Source of the DNA: Agaricus subrufescens
Lineage: Eukaryota > Basidiomycota > Agaricomycetes > Agaricales > Agaricaceae
Reading direction: 5' to 3'
Length of the DNA: 43,616 nt
Assembly (NCBI GenBank): GCA_029945375.1
Contig: JAQOTE010000039.1
Coordinates: 1-43,616 of the forward strand
Shown here: piece after piece, positions 1 through 11,179 of the stretch
Layout of the letters: each line of letters begins with the position of its first letter
How positions within the stretch are numbered: position 1 is the stretch's first letter
Notes under the pieces: generated by a model
Seen by the model: only the letters and a program-made list of their open reading frames with translations
Told to the model about the DNA's origin: nothing
The model's database searches: none
Program-made: the position numbers and the translations under genes

Positions 1-812
1 GCATCACCAATGATTATGCTAGCTATTCTCCCAGGACAAAAAAGGAAGCAGTCTAATTTTAAACTGTCATGCTATCTGTGCAATGTACCCTCTATCAATG
101 TCGTCACCTCGTTGTTGCACATTGGTAACCCCTCCAAGCCTAGATAGAGTTTTTATAAAGATATGCATTTCCTTTAAATAAAACAGGAGACTGAGCATTT
201 GTGGCTATTACATTTCTGATGATCCATCCTTTTTTTTTTCCTCTAAACATGACCACCCTTGCAGCACCATATCTCGGGACTTACCACGCATATCAAATCC
301 AAAAACTGAGCAAGTTTAGCTTATGTTAATGAGAGACTTGTGGCAAAATGTTGGCTCGAATACTTCCAAATTGAGCTAATGATGACTGATATACTCTGTG
401 TTTGTGAGTTTTAGTACACCTTGGAGATCTCGGCTAAATCTTGCTGTAAAAATTGGAAGCTTTGGAAGCTGACTCTTGCTGCATGAAGCTCATTATCTGA
501 GTAAGTAAATTTGTTATATTCAAAGCACTGAGATTCAAATTAAACAAACATGAACAAGTTAGAATAAAGACCATTGATTTAATTGTTTCATGCCCGGGGC
601 CTGAAGATCAGGGTTGGGAGCTCAGAAAAACCATTTAGAAGTTAAATTTACACCATTACACTACTAATTGGTATATAAGACAAGTCTTATCTAAATAATG
701 GCTCAACAATAAAGGGCAGCACATCTTGAACTCGACGTTGACGCATAGTATCCCAATTTGGCTAACGTTACAGTCACACTGTCTTGCGTGGGAAAAGTTC
801 ATCAGTGATGGC
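1..812. other. AT-rich stretch without a recognisable gene
   Basis: No reading frame of convincing length or composition, no tRNA-like fold and no tandem repeat was seen. The only frame listed here (656-859, minus) is low-complexity at its start because it begins inside the poly-T tract and is not credible. Confidence 0.5.
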
Positions 813-827
813 CGAACGACAAGTAGT
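813..827. repeat. 15-bp target-site duplication, left copy
   Basis: CGAACGACAAGTAGT occurs here and again, identically, at 1622-1636. The left copy runs directly into a poly-T tract. A perfect direct repeat of this size bounding an A-tailed segment is what target-primed reverse transcription leaves behind. Confidence 0.8.
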
Positions 828-1621
828 TTTTTTTTTTTTTTTTGAATCAAATTTATCAAGGAGCAGTGCCCAATAGCGTACCGCCGACAGGTCAGAGACC
901 CATCTTCTACCTATCAATTACATTCCTCAATAGCTACATGAAATAATGATGACCCTTGAATAACCCTGTGGGAGTGGCCATTTCGTCAAAAGCACCAACT
1001 AGCGTCGTTGGCACCAAAGGTTGACCCATCTAATGGCACCCAGGAAATAAAGGCCCTGAGCACCTTCTGAGGGAGTCCCCCGACATGTGAGAAAGGAAAG
1101 TCCTATGGAACAGCGAACGTGCTTAAAAATAGTCACCCAAACCCCATGATCCAACTACTCAACACAAAATAACCCTGTACTCTCAGGGTTTCCCATCCAT
1201 ATATCTGTCTAGATCACGTCAGCCTGGCCATCGTGTTGGTCGGCGATAAGCCTCTCCTATCAGTCCTGCTAGAAAAGTGCTGCAGCAGCCACAGCATGCC
1301 CCAGAACACAGCAGTGTGGGTGGACCGAAGTCCTTCCGATTAGGGTGAAATAGAGGGTGACCAGTTGCGCCCCCAAAGGGTCTGCGCAAAGCAGAGCACC
1401 AGGATGCTAGAGAGAGACAGGGAGGTTGGGCTAAAAAAGCCCGGAGCCACTCCACATCGGGTAGAGGTAGGGAGAGAGGTGATAGAGATGAAAGAAGGGA
1501 GCGACACAAGGATATAAGTTATAGATTAGTGTTAGACGTTAGGTAGAGTAGACTCCACCGTAAGCAGAGGGGACCAAGCCCCGCCGGTGGGATGATGGTG
1601 GTAAAAGGTCAAAATGGGATG
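828..1621 (-). mobile_element. Non-LTR retroposon (SINE- or truncated-LINE-like) with poly(A) tail
   Basis: The segment of about 794 bp is bounded by identical 15-bp direct repeats (813-827 and 1622-1636). Its left edge is an uninterrupted T run (827-843), so on the minus strand it ends in a poly(A) tail and its 5' end lies at 1621. No reverse transcriptase frame is present, so it is non-autonomous: a SINE, a 5'-truncated LINE or a processed transcript. A 96-codon minus-strand frame (1219-1509) lies inside it but resembles nothing I recognise. I found no clear pol III A and B boxes, which leans towards a LINE remnant or a retroposed RNA. The undamaged duplication suggests a recent insertion. 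Confidence 0.75.
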
Positions 1622-1636
1622 CGAACGACAAGTAGT
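1622..1636. repeat. 15-bp target-site duplication, right copy
   Basis: Identical to 813-827. It marks the 5' side of the minus-strand retroposon. Confidence 0.8.
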
Positions 1637-2116
1637 GCCAGCCGCTCACTGAGTGAGCATCTTACTTCTGACTAAGCTCACGTGAACAGTGAGCGAGCTG
1701 GGTAGGAGCCTGCCAATACACTGACACTGATGGATGACAAACATGTATCTGTTTCGTTTACAGATACGTCATGTTATAGCATTGATATGTTGGCACTGTA
1801 ACTCAGTTCCATAAGTCTTACCGGTCACGGTTAAGGCTTAACTATTTTTCGAGGATAGGTCCCCCTCACATTCCATATTTAGGGTTTATTTAGTCTGTTA
1901 AGATCTATTCAGACAGAACCAAACATTATTGTACGTACAGTGTGGGAAAAAGACATAATTGTGGTTACGGTAAATATTTAGGTACTAGAGCCGGCCGGCA
2001 AGGCCTTAAAAGGGTAGTTCAGGGAGTTTCACCTAAATAACCCGTTTAGAATTTTCCGACATAGCTCGTGAAGCTATCATCATCTCGCATCTCATTTTAT
2101 CCCCACTCCTTGTATC
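1637..2116. other. Intergenic region downstream of the membrane-protein gene
   Basis: No gene seen. It starts with a short imperfect palindrome (TCACTGAGTGA near 1650) and contains no long frame. Confidence 0.5.
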
Positions 2117-4082
2117 TCAACTTTGTATCTCGCTTTTATCACCTCCAACCCTTGCCTTGGTCAACAACTTGTCCCCACTCGAACTCGACATCAACCTCAC
2201 ACTCCGAACGATGCGCTCGAGCCAGATTCGAAAGAGCTTCCTACCACTTCCAAACTTGATGATGCAATACAAGGTAGACGAACCAAGAAGCGACGCAGAC
2301 AGGCCAATGGCGACCTTTGTGCCGGTAAGTGTTCCAAGGAGGCACATAAAGAGAAAGGCCAAGGAGAAAGTTAACGCGCTGGCATAGATAATAAGCATAA
2401 TTAATAGTCAAACTGAACTTGCAGACTTACGACCACATTACGAGCGCATGCGGTAAACTCCACACGAGAAGTAGATGTTCGAAACGCCTGTAATCAACAT
2501 CTCCCTCCCTTGTCTCGTGTATGTATGCGAACTAGACGAAACGTTAGAAGACGAGAGTGGGTCAATCTACATCCTTACCAATACACAGGGTGCATTAGTC
2601 TTCCTCGTCTTGTGGTGTTGATAAAAGATGAACACAAGAACAAGTCCAAACATACTGGTTGTGAGTGACAGATAGCTGGCTATCTGCTCAGGGGAACTGC
2701 GGGCAACTATAGTTGGGTCTTGGGATATGGAAGTTGTTAGAAATGCACAGTTCGCCGTGAAAATAATCGTTGCCTAAAGTAGTATTATGACGGTTGATCG
2801 TGATCTTGGATGACAGGGACAGCTCACCAATAACGAAGTCTGATTCCATTCTTCTCTAATTTCAAGTAAAATGTTTTCCCACTGAGATGACGTGATATAT
2901 CGGTCAACAGTAATAGCTTTAGCTCTTTCCAGTTGGGCATGAGGAATGAAGAAAAGGAAAGGAGAAACGATGTCCATAAGCATTGAATGTGGTCCATGTT
3001 TTTCTTGTAAAGACCGATCACGACCTTTGAAACCGGATTCATGAATCATGGTGGTGATAAGCGTCAGTTGTGTGGTTGGAAGAGGGGTTGAGACGAGCAT
3101 GAACTTTGAGCGTGTTCTCGTGCGAGAATCGGAGGGAAACATACCTGAGACGTCGAATAAAGTCCTAGAAGAGGCACTCGGCCAAAACTCATTAACCGTT
3201 TCGCCAACAAGCCTTTGTTTAGACAGGGCTGAGACAAGCATGAGCTCTGATTGTTTCTATTCAAATACACACAAAATCGCACCTGTGATACCCTCTACAG
3301 ACGGAACACGACTTTTGGCACTGAATTCATGGGCTACGGTGTCGATAGTTGTCGGCTGGGCGGGTGAGAGAGGGCCTAAGATGATGGTAAACTCTGATTT
3401 CATTCATATACAACTATGCGCAGAAACACACCTCGTGTATCCTGTAAAGATGAAAGACGACCTTCGGAACTGGACACTTGGGCCATAGTGGCTATAGGCG
3501 TCGGCTGGGCGTGCAAGAGAGGGCCTGATATCATCGTAAACCCTAAATCTGTCCGCAAAAAAGTATACGCAGAAACACACCTTGTGCATCCTGTAAAGAT
3601 GAAAGCCTACCTTTGGAACTAGATGAGTCGCGATGCTCGGATGGGAAGTTTGTCCTTTGAGAGCGAGGGGCACTGACTTGAGGAACCCTTCTTTTAACAG
3701 GGGGAGCAGTAAGGAGGCAGTTGAAACGGGCTCACCTTCCTGGGAGGTCCCTTGTTGGGGTGTCCCAGCACTCGAAGGTGGCACAACTTGCTTGTTTTCG
3801 TCTTTCAAATCTATCCCCCTCCCTCTCACGTCTGTTTGTTGTCGTTTTTGTAGCAATAATCTGGCCTGTCTTTGAGCCAGTTCTATCTCAAAAGCTTCTT
3901 GTCTCTCGAGAGACAACACCGCGATATATTCAGCCAACTCTTCTTCACGACTAATCAGAAGAGTCACGGAATAAAACATTTTTCATACTTGATCTCAGTG
4001 TCAGAGGTGCGGATTCCAAACCCCGGACCTCGAGTTCTGATTCTGAATTCTGCGGCATTTGTTGGGCGTTTTGACTCGACAT
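2117..4082 (-). CDS. Three-helix membrane protein of the Agaricomycete lineage, nine exons
   Basis: Exons reconstructed on the minus strand: 4082-3989, 3942-3736, 3676-3581, 3524-3432, 3375-3283, 3228-2828, 2773-2579, 2531-2431, 2378-2117, giving about 513 residues with every junction in frame. The N-terminal half is polar: an amphipathic Glu/Gln/Arg-rich helix near residues 35-65, then Ser/Pro/Gln-rich linkers. A hydrophobic segment and a QWE...EEWNQ motif come before three predicted membrane helices (ATIIFTANCAFL, MFGLVLVFIFY, and ALTFSLAFLFMCLLG followed by a further hydrophobic stretch), then a basic tail. The architecture (cytosolic region, EWN motif, then helices with SLPHALVMWS) resembles lineage-specific fungal membrane proteins of unknown role. 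Exon 1 is an inference: it gives an in-frame ATG and a branch-point-like CTGAT, but translation could start at 3979. A 41-nt intron inside exon 6 is also possible. The gene is divergent from the NACHT gene. Confidence 0.72.
3432..3580 (-). repeat. Duplicated exon-plus-intron unit inside the membrane-protein gene
   Basis: Exon 4 (3524-3432) and exon 5 (3375-3283) are both 93 nt, and the introns before them (3580-3525 and 3431-3376) are both 56 nt and begin GTGTGTTTCTGCG. Exons 4 and 5 encode related peptides (GPLLHAQPTPIATMAQ and GPLSPAQPTTIDTVAH), and the end of exon 3 repeats the end of exon 4 (SSKGRLSSLQDAQ against SSEGRLSSLQDTR). The unit of about 149 bp was therefore duplicated in tandem with its intron, in frame. 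Confidence 0.75.
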
Positions 4083-4314
4083 TCCTGCGGATGCCAGATC
4101 AGCAGAGAAGTCTGAGCTGGAGGGAAAAGAGGAACTCTCATGCGAACCTATCTGCGGAGGGGGAGTTGACAGTCACAAGTGAGGCCAGAGGGAAGAGCTG
4201 GCAGCTACGAACCTGGCGCCCACCTGTCACTGTGACCGACTCCCGCCTTCTTATTGTCATTCCTCCCTTCCGTCCATACCACGCTTCGCTGTCCCATTGA
4301 TATCGACGTGCTAC
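4083..4314. promoter_or_regulatory. Shared divergent promoter region, membrane protein and NACHT gene
   Basis: The 232 bp between the two inferred start codons must serve both genes. No TATA box is evident. The assignment rests on gene orientation only. Confidence 0.45.
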
Positions 4315-6859
4315 ATGCAAAACCAAGTTCCCCATACCCAGGTGCCTCCTGAGGCCGTTCGTCGTGAGCGTGATGTCCCCGGTCACCCTGAAGAGCCCCA
4401 AACCAGTAAGCAAATCACTCTAATAATCCATCTCCATTATTTATGATTTTAATTTCAATCAGTCTCCATTCTGAGCATACAGGAAGGTGCATTTGGATAC
4501 GCTCATGATTTCTCAATCAACAATCCTCTGATGGCAGAACAAATCAACATAATCCACGAGTCACCACAACGAGGTGCGTCGAAAACTGTTGCTCCTGGGA
4601 GCGTAGAAGCCTATGACATATAACACACAGCTCTGTTTTGGCTTTGCATCCACACTATGCCGGGGGTCGAGTTTTCGTCTGACAATCGCTACCCCCCTCC
4701 ACGATGTCATCCGGGCACCAGAAAACTCATCCTTGACATGGTTCAAAATCGGCTGAGAGATCCACCGTCTCGGCAGAGGGTTTTCTGCGTGGAAGGCCCC
4801 GCTGGTGTTGGGAAATCGGCTCTTTCCCAAAGCCTCGCAGAATCCACAATTGCAGATAGGGGGCATTCCGGGGCCAGTCTCTTTCTGGAAACATCATCGC
4901 TGAGGGCGTCACCTTCCACCCCCTATAAACCATCTAGACTATGGACAACTATCTCTTATCAGTTGGCTACCAATCAGCCTTCATATGCACGTCGCATACA
5001 ACAAGACATCGCCCGTGACCCGCTGCTCGTCAACCAAAGCATGATGCATCAGTTTCGGTTGCTCATCAGGGAACCTATTGGTCGTGATCAATTGCTGAGC
5101 CAATCTCCCTACTCGATCCCTATCTTCATTGACGGTTTAGACCAGTACCACCAGACTGACACTCAAGAGCAAATCATTGACACAATTCTTAGTTTCGTCA
5201 AGGCATACCCCGATGCGCCATTAACCTGGTTCATCTCTTTCCGCCCGGAGCAACATATAAAAGAGACATTTTTGCGGTACAAGGACCTTGAGGGATCAAT
5301 CACCACTATTTATTTGTCTATAGAATCCGGGGATGCCCTCCAGGACGTCAAACTCTTTTTGACAGAAAAATTTGGCCGGATTCAGGAGCACTACGCAGTA
5401 GCACATCCCTGGCCAATTGAGGAAGATTTTGTTCGTCTACTCGTCGTGGTATCCGGTCTTTTTATCCTTGCCTTTACGATTGTATGCTTCTGTGCCGACA
5501 AAGAAGTTGAAAACCCTGTCTCACAACTTGATCTCGTCTTATCAACACCATCCTTTCAGCCAGTTACCCCGGCTAATAACATCATACAACGGGACCCCTT
5601 TCATTCCGTTCATGACATGTACGAGCGCATCCTTAAGGGTGTCCAACTGAAGATATATGAAACGACGAGAAGGATATTGGGCTTTCTTCTTTTGCCCAAT
5701 GGGTTTGGCTTTTGGACTTCAGATTCTACTACACTTTGGTCCTTGTGCAATATCCTTGGCATCCAGTCTCATGAAGCGTACGCGTGCCTACGCAAGCTTG
5801 TGTCGGTACTTGCCATACCTGCCCAAGAAGATGCGTGCCGTTTACCACTTCGGGTCCTTCATAAATCGTTCCCGCAATATCTCACCCATGCGTCGACATC
5901 AAAGGAACTTCGGATTGATATAAAGGAAGCCGTGGCTGATTTATGGCATTGCCACATACGTGCGCTGAGGGAAGCAAATACTTCAGGTGAGCCCTCAATG
6001 AGCTAAGTAATATTTGTACTAAACGTTGTGCAAGCTCATTGGCTTCCAGACCCATCTAAAATACAGATGACTTGGTCTCTCGCCTCGAATGAAGCGGGAG
6101 AAGATTCTGATTTTCGTCTGCAGTTCTGGGAAAACGCCCGACGGATGTTTTTCCATCATCTTTTGCCTTGCCCCGCTCAGGCTTGCCCTTATGGGGCTCA
6201 CTATGACGCCCTCTCTGATTCACAAGACCCCTCTTTACTTATTCAAGTATTAGGGGAAATAGACTTCGATAAATTAGTCGATGGCTATGCCTTCCCCGAT
6301 TTTCCACATAGGCTCATCCCGTTCTTAGACTGGCTTGTGGAGATGAAAAAAGTAAGAATAATCGTTTACTTCGGTCATGATAACACTAATCAGTAGCCGG
6401 TTTAGGAGCATCCTCTTCGAAAAAGGGGCCTCGTACGGAAGGTATCTGTAGGTTGGGATCATGATAAAGCTCGGTCAGACCTAGCCTTCAGGATCCACGT
6501 TAAACAGCACAACAACGATGGCTATATCACTACATTCAAATCATATGCCAAACAAGAATTGCACCTTCCCGTATGTTATTCTCCGTTATAAAAAATCTCA
6601 TGCACCAATAATCTGTATATAGGATGGCGTGGACCGTACTCGGTTCTTTTCTACTCTAACTCAACCGGAACCATTCAGTGATCTACATCGAGAGCTTGGT
6701 CTCCGCAAGCTAACTAATTCGATTAGTGTGATGAAAAAATGTCGTATAATGATGGATATCTCGAACCCCGGACAGAAGTTTTACTATATTTTGCCACCCG
6801 AAACAGCCCAACTTGGCACGAAAAGATCCTTACATCGAGTGTTTGGCCGGTTTTTTTAG
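4315..6859 (+). CDS. NACHT-domain STAND ATPase (fungal NLR-like), six exons
   Basis: Exons 4315-4405, 4463-4573, 4631-5986, 6035-6351, 6406-6570 and 6623-6859 join in frame to about 758 residues. The N-terminal linker and the cysteine/proline-rich segment before the P-loop (RYPPPRCHPGTR) are typical of Agaricomycete NACHT proteins. Walker A GPAGVGKSA is at residues 123-131; the Walker B strand SIPIFIDGLDQ ends near residue 236. A conserved block follows (VVSGLFILAF, then a QLDLVLSTPS segment). The winged-helix/C-terminal part carries no WD40, ankyrin or TPR repeats, so the ligand-sensing array common in fungal NLRs is missing or replaced by an unrecognised C-terminal region (about residues 520-758). 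STAND proteins of this kind are thought to switch on by nucleotide-dependent oligomerisation in non-self recognition and regulated cell death. The start is the first ATG giving continuous exons; an extra upstream exon cannot be excluded. Confidence 0.85.
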
Positions 6860-7806
6860 CATCATAAGCTAGGCTCAGTGGATGTTGGTACAACGTGACT
6901 CAATAATTGCAGCAGTAGTAATATACTTATGTTCCATAAAATGAAACTTGGGTGTGTTGACATTGGTCTAGAGAGCCGCTATGCTGTGGGCCATTGAACT
7001 TCCCTGAAGAGTCCAGAGGAATCCTTCAATAGTTACAAAACACTTGAACAGGTGACCTATGAAGGTATAATTGAAGAAAGCATATTTATTTGATTAGAAA
7101 GTTTCCGAGGCAGGTCTGAGGTTTATTAGGACATCACTGCACTTATCTTTTATTTTATAGGAGCATGATGTAAGTCTCCGCAAAGACAGTGTCCTACTCG
7201 TGCGGTGATGAGAAGGGGCCAACTCAAGGGAGAGACAGCGTCCATAACTTCTCTCAGAAGGGGGATACCAGTGGGGTGAATTTGAGTATAAACCTGATTT
7301 GCTAGTGACAAGTAAACAAGTCAAATGGAAGATAGAGCATATATAGCAGATGAAGAAAGCATCCCCATAACCAACAAAGTTACTACTTCACTATCAAACG
7401 TGAGCCTCGTGGATAAATTCATAAAGCTTCAAGCCATCAATGGAATATTTCAAATCATTTGTTCAGCTCCTCTTGAATGAGGCATAATTCTACACTCAAA
7501 TGGTTCAGGATACCTGCCAGAAGTCAGGAAAGGTAAAACAAACAATGTGAATAAAACTCATGACACTATGCCATTCGTCATGTTTGGGATAATTTTGATC
7601 TCCCTTCCATTCTCATCCACACTCAGCTCGATGCTGAACACTGGGCTATTACCGGCTAGCCAGCTTAGTCAACTTTCGACGAGGGGAGCTTGAATCGTGC
7701 GTACGCAGTGTGATCACTCTATAAACCTCGTTGAAAACACCTATACTAGTAAATGCCTATAGCAGATAGTGTAATGATAAAAGCTGTGTCTTGTGTAGTG
7801 GTACTT
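6860..7806. other. Intergenic region between the NACHT gene and the tandem repeat
   Basis: Downstream of the NACHT stop codon and upstream of a 270-bp tandem repeat. I see no gene; the minus-strand frame at 7094-7324 has no recognisable features. Confidence 0.5.
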
Positions 7807-8076
7807 ACAGGTTGTTGTTTTTCGATATCCACGATAGCGGCCAGCGGCCAAATTGATCGCTATTAGTCATAGCCATTTAGCCATTTAGCCATTTAGCCAT
7901 TTAGCCAATTTGGCTAAATGGCTAGGATGGCTAGCCAAATGGCTACATCACTGGCTGACGTTGGCGCATCACTGGCTTGCTCGATGTTCATCGCTTGAGT
8001 TTATTGACCGTGCTTGCTCTCAGTGAAAATCGCTCATCGTTGGCGATTTTACAAATGCCAGTCTTTTTTTCTTTTT
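7807..8076. repeat. 270-bp tandem repeat, copy 1, with hairpin core
   Basis: It starts ACAGGTTGTTGTTTTT and ends in a T-rich tract just before the same ACAGG motif recurs at 8077, an offset of exactly 270 bp. The core holds four tandem copies of a CATTTAGC unit followed by a long inverted repeat (AGCCATTTAGCCAA facing TTGGCTAAATGGCT) that would form a stable hairpin. The right part (from about 7966) reappears in the second copy. Confidence 0.8.
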
Positions 8077-8535
8077 ACAGGTTGTTGTTTTTGATATCCA
8101 TGGTACTTAGCGGAAGCCAGCGGTCAAATTGATCACTATTAGTCATTAGCCATTAGCCATTTAGCCAATTGGCTAAATGGCTAGGATGGCTAGCTAATTG
8201 GCTACATCACTGGCTGACGTTGGCCCATCAGTACTTCAGTTGTCAGGCTCGCTTTACATTTCCACATCGTATATAAAGAGACAAACAAGATGTTTCACTA
8301 CTTCGTCTTTTCACCTTCAATATACCTCTTTCTCTCGTCGTAATTCCCCTCGTCTCTCTCTCTCTCTCATCTTACAGTCGATCCTTCTCATTTCTTCTCC
8401 CAGTGAGGCCGCCGGTATCCCAAGCGCCCTTTCACCACTGGCTTGCTCGATGCCCATCAGTTGAGTTTATTGAGCGTGCTGGCTCTCAGTGGAGTCGTTC
8501 ATCGTTGGCGATTTTACAAATGTGATTTTTTTTTC
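8077..8535. repeat. 270-bp tandem repeat, copy 2, interrupted by about 215 bp
   Basis: 8077-8227 matches the left half of copy 1 (same leader and hairpin core with fewer CATTTAGC units). The right half of copy 1 resumes at about 8435 (CACTGGCTTGCTCGATG through GGCGATTTTACAAATG). Between them is unrelated sequence absent from copy 1. The repeat ends about 100 bp from the stop codon of the caspase gene. Confidence 0.75.
8228..8434 (+). promoter_or_regulatory. Promoter-like sequence inserted in repeat copy 2
   Basis: This segment is absent from copy 1. It has a TATA-like CGTATATAAAGAG near 8269-8281 followed by a long pyrimidine-rich tract (about 8310-8405, including CTCTCTCTCTCTC), the arrangement seen at many strong fungal promoters. 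No convincing gene follows on the plus strand, because the caspase gene lies antisense there. Confidence 0.35.
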
Positions 8536-8642
8536 TATTGCTGGAAATCGCTTTCAGTCTTAATGGGCCCGGATGCCTCAAGAAATCGAATCATATTCAA
8601 GCATGTACTGTATACAACTCACATCCCTAGAGACGATAACTC

Positions 8643-11135
8643 TCACTTCCTCAACTGTACAACAGTCATAACCATCTCATCCCAAACAACCTCCTCAAAT
8701 TCAGACTCGTCTACCGATCCCTTCTGTTCACCACCCTGACTATCTCCTCTCAAACCATGAGACGCGAAAGCGCTATCTTGTACAATACAATCTAAATTCG
8801 TGGCTGTGGTGGTTAAGAATAACTTGAAAAATCCTACGTCTTTGGATTCGTTTGGACGGATGTAAAATGACCAGCGGTTTAGACCGTCGTTTGTGCCGTA
8901 TCCTATTGAGAATTTGGATTTGGGTGGGAGAGGTGGGGTGGTACTGTGTGTGGTGATCGAGAAGTCTGGAGCTTTGGGTGGGGTGGTGCTTTTCTCTAAT
9001 TTTATCGAGGGCCCTGAAGCTTTGGGTGGGGTGTACCACGATGCTGGGAGGTTTTTTAAGATTAAGATAAGGAGGCTTTGTTCAGGGAAACTTACTGATT
9101 GAAAATTCGCTGGGATCGAAATAGAATAGGTGAGGGTACAGTGGAAGGTTTGTGAGATTTTCTATGACGACTCCGTATGTCTGCTCTTCATCATCATCAT
9201 CATCATTATCGTCATCATCGTCGTCATCATCATCATCGTTGATGATAACTATTCCTGGGTCTGTCGCGAACACGTTATCACCGATAGGTTTAACAACGGA
9301 ATGACGTCCAGACGTCCGCTTCTCCTTCAACTCTCTCATATCCACGGTCACTTTAATACCGTCACCACCACTTTCCTTGATTTTAGTATTAGTGCGTAAG
9401 AGGTGAAAACGAAAACGGAGGACGTGGCGTATGAGTTGGTGTAAAGCATTTATATCCTTGGAAGAAATATGGAAGGGTGATCGTGTACCGATGTGTTTAG
9501 AAACTAGAGGAAAATGGTGGTCGATAAAGACAATGTCGTTTTGAATTGTCAATTCGAGATCAACTGTCTGTGTTCGTGTTGCCGTATCTCCACGTACGAT
9601 AGACACTTGGTGAGTAGAACAAAAATCACTTGTGAACACTGATTCGAGCCAAGTCAGGTTGTTAGATGAGATAGAGAGTGAATTGGAGTTGATTGGAGTT
9701 TGGATGATTCGGCAGTATACTCTGGCGCGAGGTGGGATCATGTTCATGAAATTTTGAGAGAGTCGGATGGTTGATGAATTATCATCGACGGTGGTGACGG
9801 TGGCAACGCCCAAAGGGTTGTTTGGTTGTTGTGGGAGATGATACAAATTTGATGCGTGGACCATGATGAGGGAACCAACTGTTACGCCTTGGATGGTTCC
9901 AGCGTCCATGGTCAGGTGGTTGTTTTCCCTGATACCGGGTATTAAACTTGGGTCACCACCTCTGATTCGGGCGTTGAACAGTCTTCTGTTAACCTCAACT
10001 CCATCACAATGAGCATCTTGCCTGCGAGACGTGGTCGAGTAAGACAGTATATCGCGATAAGGCTTACTTTTGAGTACGTACCATTCTGGCATGTTCAATC
10101 GATGCATGAGACTCGTATATGTCAACGTTTCAATGTTGACTCCATTCAAGATTTTGAGTAGTGCATATGTGAACACGCTGTTTCTTTTATTTGGGTGCTC
10201 GTATGCTTGTTGTTCTCTTCCGCATGCCGCAAGTAAGACATGGGAAGACTGGTTCTTCCCGACGGCACTTTGAGGTACTGTCAGACCACGTGAAAGAATT
10301 CCGACAATGTTATCATCGTAATTGTGGGGGAGACGCGGTGGATTCGGTGCGTAGCGAGGAATGTATCCTTTGCAATCAGCTTCTGTTTGATTTCGATTTA
10401 TCCCAGCTGAGTTACAGCAATCGAATATCAACGTCTGTATGAGTTTCACGAACGCTATGTTAGATCTTTAGGTGGGATAAACAAAAAGCTTACAATATTA
10501 TTGCCTCTTGCCTCGGATAACTGGTTGACCAAAGCTGCGATAGTCCTGTCCGGAATTGCGGGTACCTCACCTGTATCGGATTTATCGCTCGGTTTCGTGC
10601 CCATATCCGTAGGACATATCGCCTCATAATGATTGTCAAAGGTCGCCCAATCCTTCCACTCCTCGGGTTTTACTCCTCTTGTTCCGTGTCCTGAGAAAAA
10701 AATGATGATACCTACATCGTCAGCAGCAGTGCCACTATGTCCGGGTTTGACGTGAGTTGACGTGAGATGTTTTAGTGTTTTGAAGGCGTCGAGGATGGCG
10801 GAACGTGTCGCAGCCCCGTTTCTGAGACTGATGATATTGGATTGAGGGACGTTGAGGCGGGTTGTGAGGTAGTGTTCAAAGTCGTTTGCATCTTGCACGG
10901 CGACATTGAGGTTTGGCCAGCTGGGTGAGGCGTAGGTGTTGATGCCGATGATGAGGGCATAGAGCGGTGGAAGCTTGAAGTAGCTAAGAAGGGCGGATGA
11001 GAATGTGAATGAATGGGCGAGGGAGACGAGATTACTTTGGTGAAGAGTCAGATGATGACAATGCTCTAAGGGCGGTTTGAATTAGATCACACAGCGAAGT
11101 GAGAATTGAAGGAAGCGGACATACAGTTCACTCAT
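8643..11135 (-). CDS. Caspase-domain (peptidase C14, metacaspase-type) protein with long C-terminal extension
   Basis: Exons 11135-11125, 11065-11036, 10983-10494, 10434-9096 and 9043-8643 join in frame to about 756 residues. A short leader is followed by the first caspase-fold strand (LYALIIGINTYASPSWPNL). The catalytic His is H113 in FFSGHG and the catalytic Cys lies in DCCNSAG (C183/C184). In most fungal metacaspases the motif is DCCHSG, so His to Asn next to the nucleophile is unusual. The p10-like part follows (VLLAACGREQQAYE, FTYALLKIL). The remaining 500 residues form the extension usual for Agaricomycete caspase proteins: a beta-rich region, a poly-Asp run (about residues 590-610), LFYFDPSEFSI, and a final domain with WYTPP, IGYGTND and GFFKLFLTT. 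Family role: Arg/Lys- or Asp-directed cysteine protease in stress and cell death. The gene is convergent with the NACHT gene. Confidence 0.88.
9187..9246. repeat. Trinucleotide microsatellite coding for poly-Asp
   Basis: ATC/GTC trinucleotides on the plus strand read as Asp codons in exon 4 of the caspase gene, with one Asn interruption and two Glu at the end. Such tracts change length easily, so the acidic run is probably polymorphic. Confidence 0.85.
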
Positions 11136-11172
11136 GGCCGTTGCACTGCGGTATACTGAGCTTTGGGAGCGG

Positions 11173-11179
11173 TTATATA
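11173..11179 (-). promoter_or_regulatory. TATA box of the caspase gene
   Basis: TATATAA on the minus strand, about 40 bases before the inferred start codon. The duplicated upstream region near 14335-14460 has lost this motif. Confidence 0.55.

Noticed and set aside
2068..2387. Three plus-strand frames at 2068-2387
   Set aside because: They overlap the last exon of the minus-strand membrane protein, which has splice sites and membrane helices supporting it.
8773..9399. Frames on both strands around 8773-9399, including a poly-Ile protein
   Set aside because: They are shadows of exons 4 and 5 of the caspase gene; the poly-Ile run is the poly-Asp tract read backwards.
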